From assembly GCF_019703515.2 (NCBI RefSeq), contig NC_059382.1:17661001-17725000 (forward strand): a stretch of 64,000 nt of DNA. Reading direction: 5' to 3'. Each line of letters opens with the position of its first letter. The stretch's first letter is position 1. This document shows positions 34,901 through 58,060 of this stretch, in pieces. A program made the position numbers and the translations under genes. The stretch is from Myxocyprinus asiaticus. Taxonomy: Eukaryota > Chordata > Actinopteri > Cypriniformes > Catostomidae. The notes beneath the pieces were generated by a model. The model was not told the origin of the DNA, searched no databases, and saw nothing but the letters and a program-made list of their open reading frames with translations.

Positions 34901-37900
34901 TCATAGTTCATAGTGGTGTGTGGTCCAGACAGACTAGCATTGAATGGGGCTCGTGTGTCACCTTTGAAGAAACGACGTGGCTGTCGAACTTCAGAATCCA
35001 CGCAGGAAGATTCCATTAATATTATAAGCTAGACCTGCACTCCGGCACAACACCACTTATTTCTGCCACCACTGCCAGCATGTTTCCTGCAACAATGTGT
35101 GACATATATCGTGCCTTTACATGGCGTGAAAATGTGACATGGCAAAAAGCCACTTGAGATCTGATCAGAGCGGTCAGACTGAAACGGGTTTCCAGAAATG
35201 TGATTTGAATAGGATTTCAAACCACATTTGAATTTATTTCATGTGATTTTTTGCCGTTCAGACTTGCTAAATATCCAATCGGATATGCACAAAAATCAGG
35301 TTTGGACAGACAGCCTGAACATAGTCTAACATCCAGTCTACACCTGATGCGAGCGTCGCATCGTGTCAAAAGCAATAGGACCCATTATCACCAATGATGC
35401 TGTCTACACTGAAAGCATCCGTTGTGGTGCGTTGCGCTGACAGTAAATTGGTGTCCCGTTCCATGTTGCGCTGCACGTGCTGGTGCTACTATTGCCAACA
35501 ATACAAATAAACGGTTTAGAAAGTTAGTGTCGACATGTCCAGTGTAGACAGCCTCAAGCCGTTGCATTAACTTAATTTTGACAAAATGTGTAGTTACAGC
35601 ATTTTACCTTTGAAGGGCAGTATAACAGAAGCGTAAATTCAGCTCATTTTGCTTACCCAATACACATGGGAGTTCTGAGCTTCCTATAGACACACAAAAA
35701 AAAAACAATCCACAAATTTGACCTAGTTTCATACAAGCTTATATGTTTCATAAAAACAAAAATGCAAAGAAACCTGCCATGTGAAAATATACTGCAAAGG
35801 CATTTGTCAATTGCTCCTCTTACTCTCATGCCCATGTAGAAGGGGATCACAGTGACGCGGATTTTCTCTGTGGTTTCTCTGTGTACATCTGAGAGCTCCA
35901 GCCAGGGATGGTTCTTCTCCTGCCAGGCCCTGAGTGTATCTCTTGCAGTGAATGGGGGATCTAAGAGAACAATAGAATATCAGAAACTTTTTAACAGGGG
36001 TAGCAGTAGTTTGAATACTGTTGAAAGAGTAATTTGACAAATGTTTACTTTTGGAGGGGTTGAACATGAGGAAGCGTTCAAACAGCTCATGCTGGATAGG
36101 AACTTGCTCAGTGGAGTTATAAGGCAGGATGTCTTCATGACTGACATAATCCAGACCTAAGAGAGACAAGCAGACAAGGACCTAAATAACCAGCAGCTAA
36201 CAGTCAAATACAATGGACAGCCCTCTTTATAATGGAATGGCTGACTGTTTACAGTATCTTGTTTGTACCTGGAATAGCATACAGGGCCCTGCTGTCATCA
36301 TGATTGGCCAGGAAAGTAACCGCTTCGGTCTGAGACCGCTGAGACTAAAAGTGACACAAAACACAGTCACAAATGTAAATAATGAACTCAAGACTGCGCC
36401 AGCATGAGCAACTCATCCAAGCTAAACATGCACAGACATAGAACACACAGAATACTTTTCTTTAAGCAGTTAAATAACGTAAAAACATATTATTAAGGGG
36501 TTATTCATGTAAATGTGGACCATTTTTGCCACTGAAATAAAGGGCAGAGTACTTAGTAGTTTGATGGCACTTACTATATGTGGGCAGTCTCTGGTGTCTA
36601 TGAGGACCTGGTAGTACGTATGCATTTTCCCCTTCACCTCTTTGGACCCATGGCCCGCAGAGTCCGGCTTGCTGGAATATCACAAACAGAAGCATTCAGT
36701 TGTGATGCAAACTAAAGCTACTTTATCATGCGTAAGCTGCAGAGCTGTAATGCATACCTGTCAGGTGCAGCAGGGCTCACGTCTCTATCATAGAGTCGAG
36801 CATGCCAGGGGAACAACACTATTCCTCTGTAACCAAATACACTGTGCAGGAAAAGCTGTGGATGGCAAGATAAACAGGTGAAACAAGTTAGAATGTCCAA
36901 GGCAATGGAATCAGAAATAGTTCAGAATTAAAATGATTGCTCTCCCTCTCTCTGACCTGGCCTGTTTCATATTTGCCATGTTGCTTCAAGGCCTCAAACA
37001 CTCCAACAGGTTCCAGTATTTTCCCTTCTGGTCTGTTTCTGCCAAATAATTATACAAGAGAAAAGAATAGGGGGAAAAAATGCATCTGTAAAATATTCTA
37101 CACTTACAATAGATTACTGACCCAACCCAAACCCAATCTCAGCTAACGTTCAGTCAACAGGTCTGAACACTGCACACAGTCTACAAAAAAAAAAAAAAGA
37201 GAGAGAGAGAGGTTTGGACACAGACCAGACTGAATTTGAAATCTCAGTTCAAGAGCAGGACGAACTGACAACCACGTGAGCTGACCACAGGAATGGGACT
37301 TGTTTACTGTCTGTTGGCTCATACCACACTGATACTTATATAATCAAGAGTGGCTTTGGGTGTTTAAAGCAAGGTTGAGGTTCGTCCCTCATGTTTGTAG
37401 GCCTCATTTTTGTGCACTGTTACCTGTCCCATGTAGAAGATACAGTTTTTAGGCCACTGACGTTTAAAACAACTCAACAGTAGTTGTAAATCTATATATT
37501 AGGTCATCAAAACATACGTAAAAATGAAGTGCAGCGTTGAATCACACAGTTGTGTCACTCTGCACTGAAACAGTATGGCAGCAGTGTTGCAGCTCTACGA
37601 GCATGTTTATCATTACAACTACAGAACCATCTAACATTAAACACCCGGCAGCTGATATTAACGCCTTCATAACATTCTAGCGATTTCATAGATACACTAT
37701 GTACATAGAACAGTTCGCGGAAACTACAACTCTACGCAGTTATGTAACAGCAGGACATTTCACTTCAGTTTTTAGCACTTACCGTGATGACATGAACCTC
37801 GTCTGCGGAAAACTGGACAGCCCGCAAGCTGAACACAACGTCTGAGGTCTTTTAGCATCTAATCCGCTGCTGAAATCAACTGCACTCAGTATTCTGTGAG

Positions 37901-37967
37901 AGCATTTCTGCGTGTTATATTTACAGGCGGTGGACAATAAACCCCGACGTATTGCGCACGCTGCCAT
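31916..37967 (-). CDS. poldip2: poldip2, polymerase delta-interacting protein 2 (PDIP38), complete, 11 coding exons
   Basis: Exons on the minus strand: 37967-37783, 37038-36957, 36855-36758, 36671-36575, 36344-36269, 36156-36049, 35960-35824, 35683-35657 (27-nt micro-exon), 32519-32394, 32288-32209 and 32030-31916. Together they give 376 aa plus stop (human 368). All phases join and every donor is GT. The order of parts is an N-terminal mitochondrial-targeting-like segment (MAACAIRRGLL), the YccV-like domain (about residues 70-215, with LFLHSVFGYRGIVLFPW, ARLYDRDV and HTYYQVLIDTRDCPHI), then the ApaG/DUF525 domain (about 240-370, with VYWWRYCIRLENL, ERHWRIFSLSGTLE and the FDVRIPPFSLES tail). 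POLDIP2 binds DNA polymerase delta p50 and PCNA, stimulates PrimPol and acts in mitochondria; these roles are known from mammals. The C-terminus TGYPL differs from human SGLHW. Intron 8 is 3.1 kb of transposons; the other introns are 75-750 bp. Confidence 0.95.
32646..33483. repeat. MITE-like element, GTCTACACTGG family (copy B) in poldip2 intron 8
   Basis: The left end ACCCTGTCTATACTGGACGC and right end GTCCAGTGTAGAAAGGGTGT are imperfect inverted repeats. The first 60 bp resemble copies at 35336 and 2137. The interior is A/T-rich without a coding frame. Confidence 0.6.
33618..34578. mobile_element. hAT-type element with CAGGGGTTTTCAAAC ends, carrying a nested Tc1 derivative
   Basis: The termini CAGGGGTTTTCAAACT and AGTTTGAAAACCCCTG are perfect inverted repeats, like Charlie-type hAT elements. 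The 8-bp flanks do not match directly; GTCTAAGA on the left may pair with GTCTAACA just beyond the next element. It lies in poldip2 intron 8. Confidence 0.75.
33708..34170 (+). mobile_element. internally deleted Tc1/mariner element with N-terminal transposase fragment
   Basis: The ends CACTCACCGACCACTTTATT and the CACTGAGTG right end are flanked by TA. A plus-strand fragment MGKKNLSDFDRGMIAGNRW to IYSEWCQK (about 33858-34005) matches the Tc1 transposase HTH N-terminus. The catalytic DDE region is absent. It is nested in the hAT element 33618-34578. Confidence 0.85.
34583..35321. mobile_element. MITE with TGTTCAGACTGTC ends and TA flanks, 739 bp
   Basis: The left end TGTTCAGACTGTCAGTCC and reverse-complemented right end TGTTCAGGCTGTCTGTCC are inverted repeats, with TA on each side. 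Internal GATCAGATC blocks are also partly complementary. It lies directly after the hAT element in poldip2 intron 8 and has no recognised transposase. Confidence 0.75.
35330..35577. repeat. MITE-like element, GTCTACACTGG family (copy C)
   Basis: The left end CCAGTCTACACCTGATGCGA and right end CCAGTGTAGACAGCCTCAAG face each other. Positions 35508-35573 are nearly the reverse complement of 2157-2222. It sits just upstream (in plus coordinates) of the poldip2 micro-exon. Confidence 0.65.
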
Positions 37968-38181
37968 CTTCCTTTAGCTGTCTACACAAGAGCACATGAA
38001 CGCAGTCAATATATTTCAGATTAAACCCAAAACTGACGTTTCGTTTAGTGAAATTCGTGACTACGGAAAAGAACAGCGCTGTACTGGAACTTTTAGGTTT
38101 ACCTTTCGAAGGAGAAATTGGACAAAACAACGTGGGACACCATTTCCCATCATGCACTGTGACCGGAAATACAGCTTTATC

Positions 38182-38221
<40 letters not shown>

Positions 38222-38705
38222 GTGACAGCTTTAAATATATTTTAAAAACAGTTATTCAAAGAATAAAATAAAAAATAATAATTAAAAAAATACAAAACCA
38301 TAATATGACTAAATATGGATAAATGAATTAGTAGCGTTTCCTCTTACGTCACCAGAAGAGGATAAACACAGCTGTCAGATGTTTTGCTGACAAAGAAGTC
38401 TGGAAAAATGCATTATTTAGGACAGATTCTGTAATATATTAGTTATGCGGATGTAACATTGCAGATGTGAAGGTTTCATATGTTATACGTATTGTTGGGA
38501 ATATTTGCTTTATTTTTTATTTATTTGATTCGGGACGCTGCATTGATAGCGGTTAGTTTAGTCTTGTGATAAGTTCAATGAGGAAGTTCTTTGCTCTCTG
38601 AAATGTATTCCTGCTATTAGGTTTTTATGTCCATATAACTTAAATACATAACAGATATATATACTACTATATACACGTTATAGTGTACTGGCATCTTTGT
38701 TAGCC
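37968..38705. promoter_or_regulatory. shared poldip2/tmem199 intergenic region, probable bidirectional promoter
   Basis: The 738 bp between the divergent start codons of poldip2 (minus) and tmem199 (plus). It holds a TTA trinucleotide microsatellite at about 38184-38221 and A/T-rich DNA after it. No clear TATA box faces either gene. The same head-to-head order occurs in mammals, which supports a shared promoter; exact start sites are unknown. Confidence 0.55.
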
Positions 38706-39906
38706 ATGGCTTCTTCGTTTAAAATCGGGGAGAGGTTTCATGAGAAGGTGAAAGGTTTATTGGAGGGAGAGTCTTCCATATCTGCAGATCTCAGGGAAGA
38801 ACTGGAGGCTGTGAAAGAGCAGTCCATACCATTCAAGACTGTGAGAAAACTCCATAAACTTCTTCAAGAAAATGGTAAAGGAAACATGCCGAGCTTTACC
38901 TGTACAAACCTGAATATTCTCTCTTATTATTCTGTTATTTCATGGGGCAATATGAGGTTGGTTATATATGACAGAAAAATAAGGAGAGAATGCTGATTTA
39001 TTGCAACAGGACATCCAGTGTACCTTCATGAACTGCTTGAGGACAGCACACTTTATCTTCCAGAGGTCATAACACCCCCAAGGGTAAAAGAGAAATGCAA
39101 CATGACTAACCGTAATTGCATTAACCTTGGAAAATGGCTATTTTTTTCAGTGTTTGAGAGCCTAATAATCATAAATAGCTATTTATTTTCACCCTAACAG
39201 AACCCCCAGCTGGTGGCCCGTCTAGAAAAAATTAAAGCAAAACTTGCCAATGAAGAATATAGGAGAATTACACGGAATGTAAATCCACAGGTGAATTCTC
39301 TTGTGCAGCCTGAAGTGATATGTGCAGTTTGTAAAATGTTTTGAAGCATATACAGTATGTATACAGTATATAAAGTTGGAAATATAAATCAAATTTCCTC
39401 TTTTACACAACAGGAAATTAATCAGCATGAAACCTTAGCAGACTTTGGAAGACAAGGTCTGTAAATTCTCCTTTTTCTGCTCTTTTTGTTCATTCTATTT
39501 TTCAATTTCCATCTTGATTTTCACCTTAACTCTTATTTGTGTTCTACAGTGCGTTCTGTCAAGGCAGTTGTCGTTACCGTGTTCAACTTCCTGGTAACTG
39601 TAGTTGCTGCATTTGCTTGTTCATATCTGGGCAGCCAGTATATATTCACTGAGACAGCTGCGGTAAGTGCACACACCAGTCAATGCAAAATGAAAAAGTT
39701 CACAAAATTGATGTGCAACACTATAAAGAGAAATGCACAGTGCTACTTTCCTAGGTGTTATGGAACTAAGCACACCTTTTATAATGCCTCTGACATTTTC
39801 TTTCTTTCAGAGAGTAATATCTGCAGTGATTGCAGCTTCTGTTGTTGGGCTAGCAGAGCTTTATGTTCTAGTTCGGACTATGGAAGGAGACCTTGGAGAG
39901 CCCTAA
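38706..39906 (+). CDS. tmem199: tmem199, V-ATPase assembly factor TMEM199 (Vma12 homologue), complete, 6 exons
   Basis: Exons 38706-38874, 39010-39083, 39201-39290, 39414-39456, 39550-39662 and 39811-39906 join in frame to 194 aa (human 208). The N-terminal cytosolic half contains [16 protein letters not shown] and [20 protein letters not shown], almost the same as human. Two hydrophobic helices follow: [20 protein letters not shown] at about residue 133 and [20 protein letters not shown] at about 165. Both match the Vma12 family topology. TMEM199 acts with CCDC115 in the ER/ERGIC to assemble the V-ATPase Vo sector, and its loss causes a human glycosylation disorder (established knowledge). 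All introns are under 150 bp. The donor after exon 4 (CAAG|GTCTGT) is weak by consensus. The gene lies head-to-head with poldip2 and tail-to-tail with smtnl2. Confidence 0.96.
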
Positions 39907-41155
39907 CATCAGATAGCAACTAATTTGATCAAACTTATCCATGTCTTGTTATGTCAATGATGTTATGTCTGTCAATGGAGGTGTGTGATTATTTTTATAT
40001 GCTTAGTTTTTTCTGTTCTGTCAGTATTGCATCAGTATCAGAACATTTAGGTTCAGTGCTTAAAAGTAGATCAGTTTTGGTCCAGCATTAAATTATTTTA
40101 CAATGGTGAATCCCTTTAATCAAACTAGTCAGTCTTTTGGAAACCAGTTCTTTGATCTCAAGACACTGGAAGGTACATTATGAGCGTAATGTGTTGTTTT
40201 CCACATGTCTGCCATGCACGTTAGCCTTTATGTGTTTTTGTCACCTCCACAGAAGTGCTGAACATTCTTCATTTTATTTTGCATAAATAAAGGACATGAT
40301 TGTAAATTACCAAACAACTGTGCTTTGATGTTTATTGTAATTATTGACTCACAAGTACTGTGGGAAATTAAGTAATCATTTTCAAAATATATAAAAGCAA
40401 ATGTAAAAAGCAGACTTGAGTCAAAATAAAAATAAACATGCAATGTCACACTCCCTGGTGGTGTGTAACCATTGTTCGGGTTTTTCAGCATTTCTATTAA
40501 TAATGCAGATCCAGTGCTTCAATTCTTTGCAAACACACTTATTATTGCACTGTATGTCCTGCGCATGCACCTGTGTATTTTAGGCTTTGGCAAAGCACAG
40601 ATTGAGGATAAAAGACAACCAGAAACTTGTGGCAATCCAGAACATGCTGGCATGTGAAAACATGCTTTTATGTCACTGAAAATGGAGTTGAAATAGAAAA
40701 AAATGTCTAATGAAAATGTTGAGAACAAACTATATACTGTACCTTATTTCTATTTCTGTCTAGCTTTAATTGGTAAACACATATGAAATACACTATTAGA
40801 TTTATACTGTAAATCTCTGTTTTTGCAGTCTATAAAATGGCTCCGTAATCTGAAACTTCCTTCAAGTTGTGTTGCCTTTGTTAATAAATTAGAGCCCACA
40901 ATAATAATAATAAAAAAAAAAGCCATACACAAAAAGTCATGTCATTCTCAAAGTATTGTATAAATAGGTGACATTTTCATAATTAAAATGCTAAAATAGA
41001 AGCATCATGCTTGAAATGACAGAAAATTACATGGCTATGCCAGTTTTCATGGACATTTTGTAACCCTAAAAAACCATTATGACTATAGCATAGTTCAATT
41101 TAGTCCAATAGGGGACAGTGCAGCATTGTCAGATGGGACTGAAGGTGCAGAGACC
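39907..41155. other. tmem199/smtnl2 intergenic region (3'UTRs)
   Basis: Convergent 3' ends. Beyond the tmem199 AATAAA at 40286 no further gene or clear repeat is recognised. The smtnl2 3'UTR must lie in the right part of this stretch. Confidence 0.5.
40286..40291 (+). terminator. tmem199 polyadenylation signal
   Basis: AATAAA 380 nt downstream of the tmem199 stop codon. It is the first strong signal after the stop on the plus strand, so the 3'UTR would be roughly 400 nt. Confidence 0.55.
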
Positions 41156-53125
<11,970 letters not shown>

Positions 53126-53479
53126 CTGTAAGAGAAAAAGACAGCATTTACTGATTTGCTTAGAATACTCAAACCAATACCAATTAGGGAGTGGTCCCTG
53201 CTGAAAATCAAGCTTAGACCAGCATGAATTTTCAGGCTTGTTTTTCCGGTTTATGGTGGTTTGGTTTTGGTGCTGGTCAATCAAATACAACAACTGCTGG
53301 TGGGCAGGCAATGCTGGTGTTTTCAACAGGGGGTCTGCTCTTTTGCCTAATAAATGTTTCCCAGACTTTGTTTACTCCTGTTTGCTCTTGGTGATATTTA
53401 TCTGCAGATGCTACTTTTTCTCTGGCTGTCTCCATAGCACTCAGTAACGTGCAACCGAAGTCAAGATTTCCACTGAAAA

Positions 53480-53775
53480 ATTACTTTAATTTCGGGCTGT
53501 TTCTCACCAAAACCTAATGTATGCCTTCAGAAGACTTGGAATATGACACATAAGTGACATGGACTACTTTTATGATACTTCTAGGTCCTTTTTAAGCTTG
53601 AAAAATGTTTCTACAGCCAATACTTTTTCTACAGCCATTGTATTGAAAAGATGGACCGTAAAACATCTCCTTTTGTGTTCCGTATAAGAAATAAAATCAT
53701 ATGGGTTTGGAACGACACAAGGGTGAATAAATCATGACAGAATTGTATTTTTTTGGGGTAAACTATTCCTTTAAT
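53480..53775. repeat. palindromic MITE-like repeat, copy 3
   Basis: It ends with TTTGGAACGACACAAGGGTG and GGGGTAAACTATTCCTTTA, the family's typical right half, and has a degraded left half. It belongs with the copies at 50, 20541 and 57835. Confidence 0.6.
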
Positions 53776-56029
53776 TGTACTCAAATAGGCGCTGTTTGTC
53801 ACAAATGTACCCATTATCATTCCATAATGCCACTAAAAAGAACCATCTATTTAAAGAGGCCCAATGCAGTCCCAACTCTTCACTGTTAAGCTTAACTGGA
53901 ACCCTGTTCTGGATAAGCAACCTAACAGGTTAAGGATCATGAGACAACTGATGTGATTATCCAATAAACCACAATCAGAAAGATGAAAGAATCTGGCATT
54001 CCAGAATGGCACCAAGTATGTTCTTCAGGACAGTACATTTGGCTAAAGAAAACGAATGATGTAATTTAATCAAAGAATCCTGATGCAATCTGATTGATGG
54101 GTTCACTATGAGAATCACTAAGGGTCTAACGCTTAAAGGAGACTAACGTTGCCAGTCTCCTTTAAAAATAAATGATGGTTCTGGATCAGGGCTGCTATAG
54201 GTCATCAGTAAAGATTTGGCTGCTTTGCTGGTCTATTTTAATCTAAGCCACTCTTCCTCAGGCATATGCACTCTTCTGCGTAACCCAAATACACAACCTT
54301 GCAGAAATAGGCCATATTGACACTACTAGTGCCTTGAAGGTACACACTGACACATGAAGGTCAAACTTGCTTAATTTCCAACAGACATCAACCATCAAAT
54401 AGTTATGCAGATACAGATGTTTGGCCTCTGCCTATAAAAATTTAGCTGCACTGAGCAAACCATTACAAAAGCAGATTGTCTAGGAGTAGCTGACTAGTTG
54501 TGAAGCAAACCAAAACAATGGCTGGACAAATTTCAAGAAACATGTATGGTGTCATCAATTACTTATCTACCTTTAAAAGCCATTTTGTGAAGTGACTAGA
54601 CTCTCACTAGCACTAGCACATGCTAATACACTTACACCCATGCACAAACATATACAGACACCACCATTAAGTCTCACAACAAAATGTGCTTTCATGCATA
54701 GGCTATAATGAAGTGTTTACTTTCAGACTCTCTGAGGGTACATGTGCACGCATGTGTTCATTAATTTCAAAACACACAAGGGATTAAAATTAGGCACACA
54801 ATTGGGCAAACTGCTTCCTATAACAAGTTGTTTGCGCTTTTAAAGAGAAATAGCTTCCTGTAAGTGAGAATCAAAGAGTAAATGTTGGGGAAGAGGCCAG
54901 GTGACGTCACATCACAAAAATGCATGAGGGGTGTGCATTTGGAGGGAAGTTTACTGTGAGCAGCTGCTTGTCCCACTGAGAGAATGAAACAGGGGGAGAC
55001 AAAATTCTCCCCGGCCATAAAATGTATCCAACACTGATTTGCTGGCTGAACACACAGGTTCTCGGCTCAGTCCAATGTTGAAGTTGCAGCAGTCCAAACT
55101 TTTGTTTCTGGACTACGTAATGCATCAGTCTCCCTTCGGAATATCTGCAGACTTGTGACCCCACCAGAATGTGCGCTCACAGCAAACCTCCTCTATTGCA
55201 AACCTCATGAAGTGACTTTCAAAGTGTTTTCGCACAGACTGAATTTTTGTAAGCCACTTGATATCCTGCAACCACCATTTTAAGCCTTGCATCTGAAATT
55301 CCTTCCAAAATGCATTAGTTCAGGGTACTGTTTTGGCAGAGAGGTCACATACTTCTTGGTCCTGGGGCTAAATTAAGAGACATAGGGGGAATCCAACCAC
55401 ACCCGTATCACGTTTACTAAACTGCACACGTATACACGTCAGTTCCACTTTTTCTCCTCCAGGAACAACACATTCCCTATCCTAGAGAGTGCGTCATTGC
55501 ATTAATAGAGAGGAGCAATAAAACAAGCAGAGGAAATAGGGAGGTGAGGTAGAAAATGTGGAAAGGCCTTTGAATCTGTGTCCTCCAGCTACACAAGAGA
55601 GAGAAAAAAATAGGGGGCAGTGCATCCCTTTGTCCTAAGGAAGGGTCACTTGTCCCCTGTACGTGCTGTCCCTCCATAACTGAGGACAGTCAAAGAAAAT
55701 GACTGTGCTGTGGAGAGCAGTGTTGTCTTCCAGCCTAGACAAAATAGACACTAGAGGACTGAATGTAGCCCCTTCAGAGGCACTGTAAGCACTGTCTTGT
55801 ATGTGAGTTAAAAGAGTCAATTAACAGTTTGATAGAGACATCGCTTGTCAGTGTACTTCGGGATGTGCATGCATATTAGCTTGAGCAGCCTGAAAAAACA
55901 GCACAGTGTTATTCGATTTTATTTCCGAGTCGAAATATATTAATTGATCATAATCTTGACCAACCGTTCTGGAAATTTGGTCTTTTACCATTCAAGTAGA
56001 TATAAGCTGTACTTGCACCCCGCTTGCAA
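53776..56029. other. no gene recognised (upstream smtnl2 intron or flank)
   Basis: No exon with homology to the smoothelin-like N-terminus was recognised on the minus strand. Small frames at 54818-55164 and 55477-55820 look random. Confidence 0.45.
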
Positions 56030-57080
56030 GTATTACTAACGGTACTGGGTAAATTACTCAAAAAAGCAATCCATCAAAAATTACTTAATTTAATCAGATT
56101 ACTTTACTGATTGCTTTATCAAAAAGTAATCATAGTACTAAATACTTTATTTTTCAGTTACATTCTAAAACATGTCTCACAGTAGGGCACGACATATCAA
56201 ATTTATCGAAATATCGCAAATGAACATACATTTGTGCATTTGTAGCTGTAACCAGTGCTGTCCTGTGCTTTCTTATTGGCCGCTGTGGTCTGTGTGGATA
56301 CATCAAAGGATGGGTTTTAATTAATGGATTGTCCCGTGAAATTATTCATCTCAGTATCAAGTTCAGCCTGGACTGACAACAAGCCCGTTAAACCAAAGCT
56401 GAAGGCTACAGCAAGCGCTTCTGAACATAATTTTTCAAAATAAAATTCCCAAATTTTATAAAATAATATTGAAATTAATACAAACATGAAATACAGTGTA
56501 AAAATAAAATTTTAGGATATCCCACAATATGGTGAAATTAACTTTAAATTAATATGCTTTTTTACAAAAAATACTAATAATTGAAGATTAATTTTAATAT
56601 CTGCTACATAGCTAATGGTAAAACTGTACATATTATATGCAGTCTATATGCAATTTGGAACAAAAGACAACTACTGTACGATTGTGATTTCTGGGATAGA
56701 TGGTCCTTTGGCTGGTGGGGTTTGCAATGTTGCACACGCTCTGACGACATCATCATATGATTATCGTGTCGCATATCTCATTTTCCAACAACTTATAGCA
56801 TATTGCATTTTTCCTCCATATCGTGTAGCCCTACCGCACAAAAAAGTTTCTTTTTTTTCTCTACAAATTGAAAATAATGTCTATATTATAATATCTAAAC
56901 CCTTAAGCTGTCACAAAAATGCAAACTGATGTACATAATTCATGTTTTAAATGTATTCTACATAAACATTATTATTTAGAAATATGTGTGACCCAAGAAA
57001 TTATTAAAATAAGTAAATAATCAGATTATCAGAATTTAAGATGTAATGCGTTACACTACTTTTTGATTTAAAAGGAATTA
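56030..57080. repeat. nested fish DNA elements: AGATTACTTT-type repeat split by a GTAGGGC...GCCCTAC element
   Basis: The outer repeat has AATTACTCAAAAAAG and AATCAGATTACTTTACTGAT on the left, and GTAATGCGTTACACTAC on the right. The inner element, about 56182-56834, has GTAGGGCACGACATATC against GATATGG-AGCCCTAC-style ends, a hAT-like type. Borders are approximate. Confidence 0.55.
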
Positions 57081-57834
57081 GATTACAGTACCTACAGATT
57101 ATACCAAAAACTGTTTACAAAAATGCCTGTTAAGTTACCAGACTTGCTTTGAGTTTTCTGACATGCAGTACCGAATAAGACAATGGACTGTCCTCAAAGT
57201 AAACCTTTCATGCAAGTCTAAATGTCCCATGTTTGCCCTCCACAGCAAAATAAGAAATTCCCCAGTTTGCTGGCTGTCTGCCTGAGCAATGCTGTGGTCT
57301 CAAAACAAAGATTTCTGAACAGTACTGTAATTTCTGAGTGATCTTGATGATGAGTGAAATAAGAGCACAACAAAAATGCAGCTCAGAGTGTGGTGTCTCA
57401 AGCATTGTTTCTGCAAGACAGAAACAGAGAGCTGTTGTGTGTCTGTTCAGAGAGAGAAAGAGATGAATGCCGGTTTTGATGAAGCACTATGTGTGTGTGG
57501 GTCTGATTTTAAACATATCTGGGGGGATATTCTTGCCTCTCGATGACATTTGAGATTCTTGGAAGGTTGTGGTTGTGGGGGAATGGAATGGAACATCAAC
57601 AACAATAGAGAGCATGTTTGTGGGAGAACTCTAGAGGCTTCAGAAGGCTCAGAAGTGCAGCCCCTGTCACTCAAAATCCTACAGATAGCCAGCACTACAA
57701 GCCCCTCTCCGGTATTAATAAGTCATGCTGATAGTGCTATTTATATTTTTCCATTGCACATATAGCTGAGCTCACATTTGGAGCAGGCGGAGTTCATGAT
57801 CAGTCAAAGCCAAGAGAGTGGATGCTAGTTAAAT

Positions 57835-58060
57835 GTATAGTTCACCCAAAAACATAAATTCTGTCATCATTTTCTCACCCTCATGTTGTTCCAAACCCAT
57901 ATGTACACAAAAGGAGATGTTAGGCAGAATGTTAAGGACTGACAGCCTGAGTCACCATTCACTTTCACTGTATCTTTTTCTGTACAATGAAAGTGAATGA
58001 TGACAAAGCCTAACTTTCTGCCTAACATCATCTTTAGTGTTCCACTGAAGAAGAAAAAGG
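57835..58060. repeat. palindromic MITE-like repeat, copy 4
   Basis: It begins ATAGTTCACCCAAAAACATA and contains TCATGTTGTTCCAAACCCAT, then ATTCACTTTCACTGT folding on ACAATGAAAGTGAATGAT. It is the best preserved left half of the family in the window. Confidence 0.75.
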
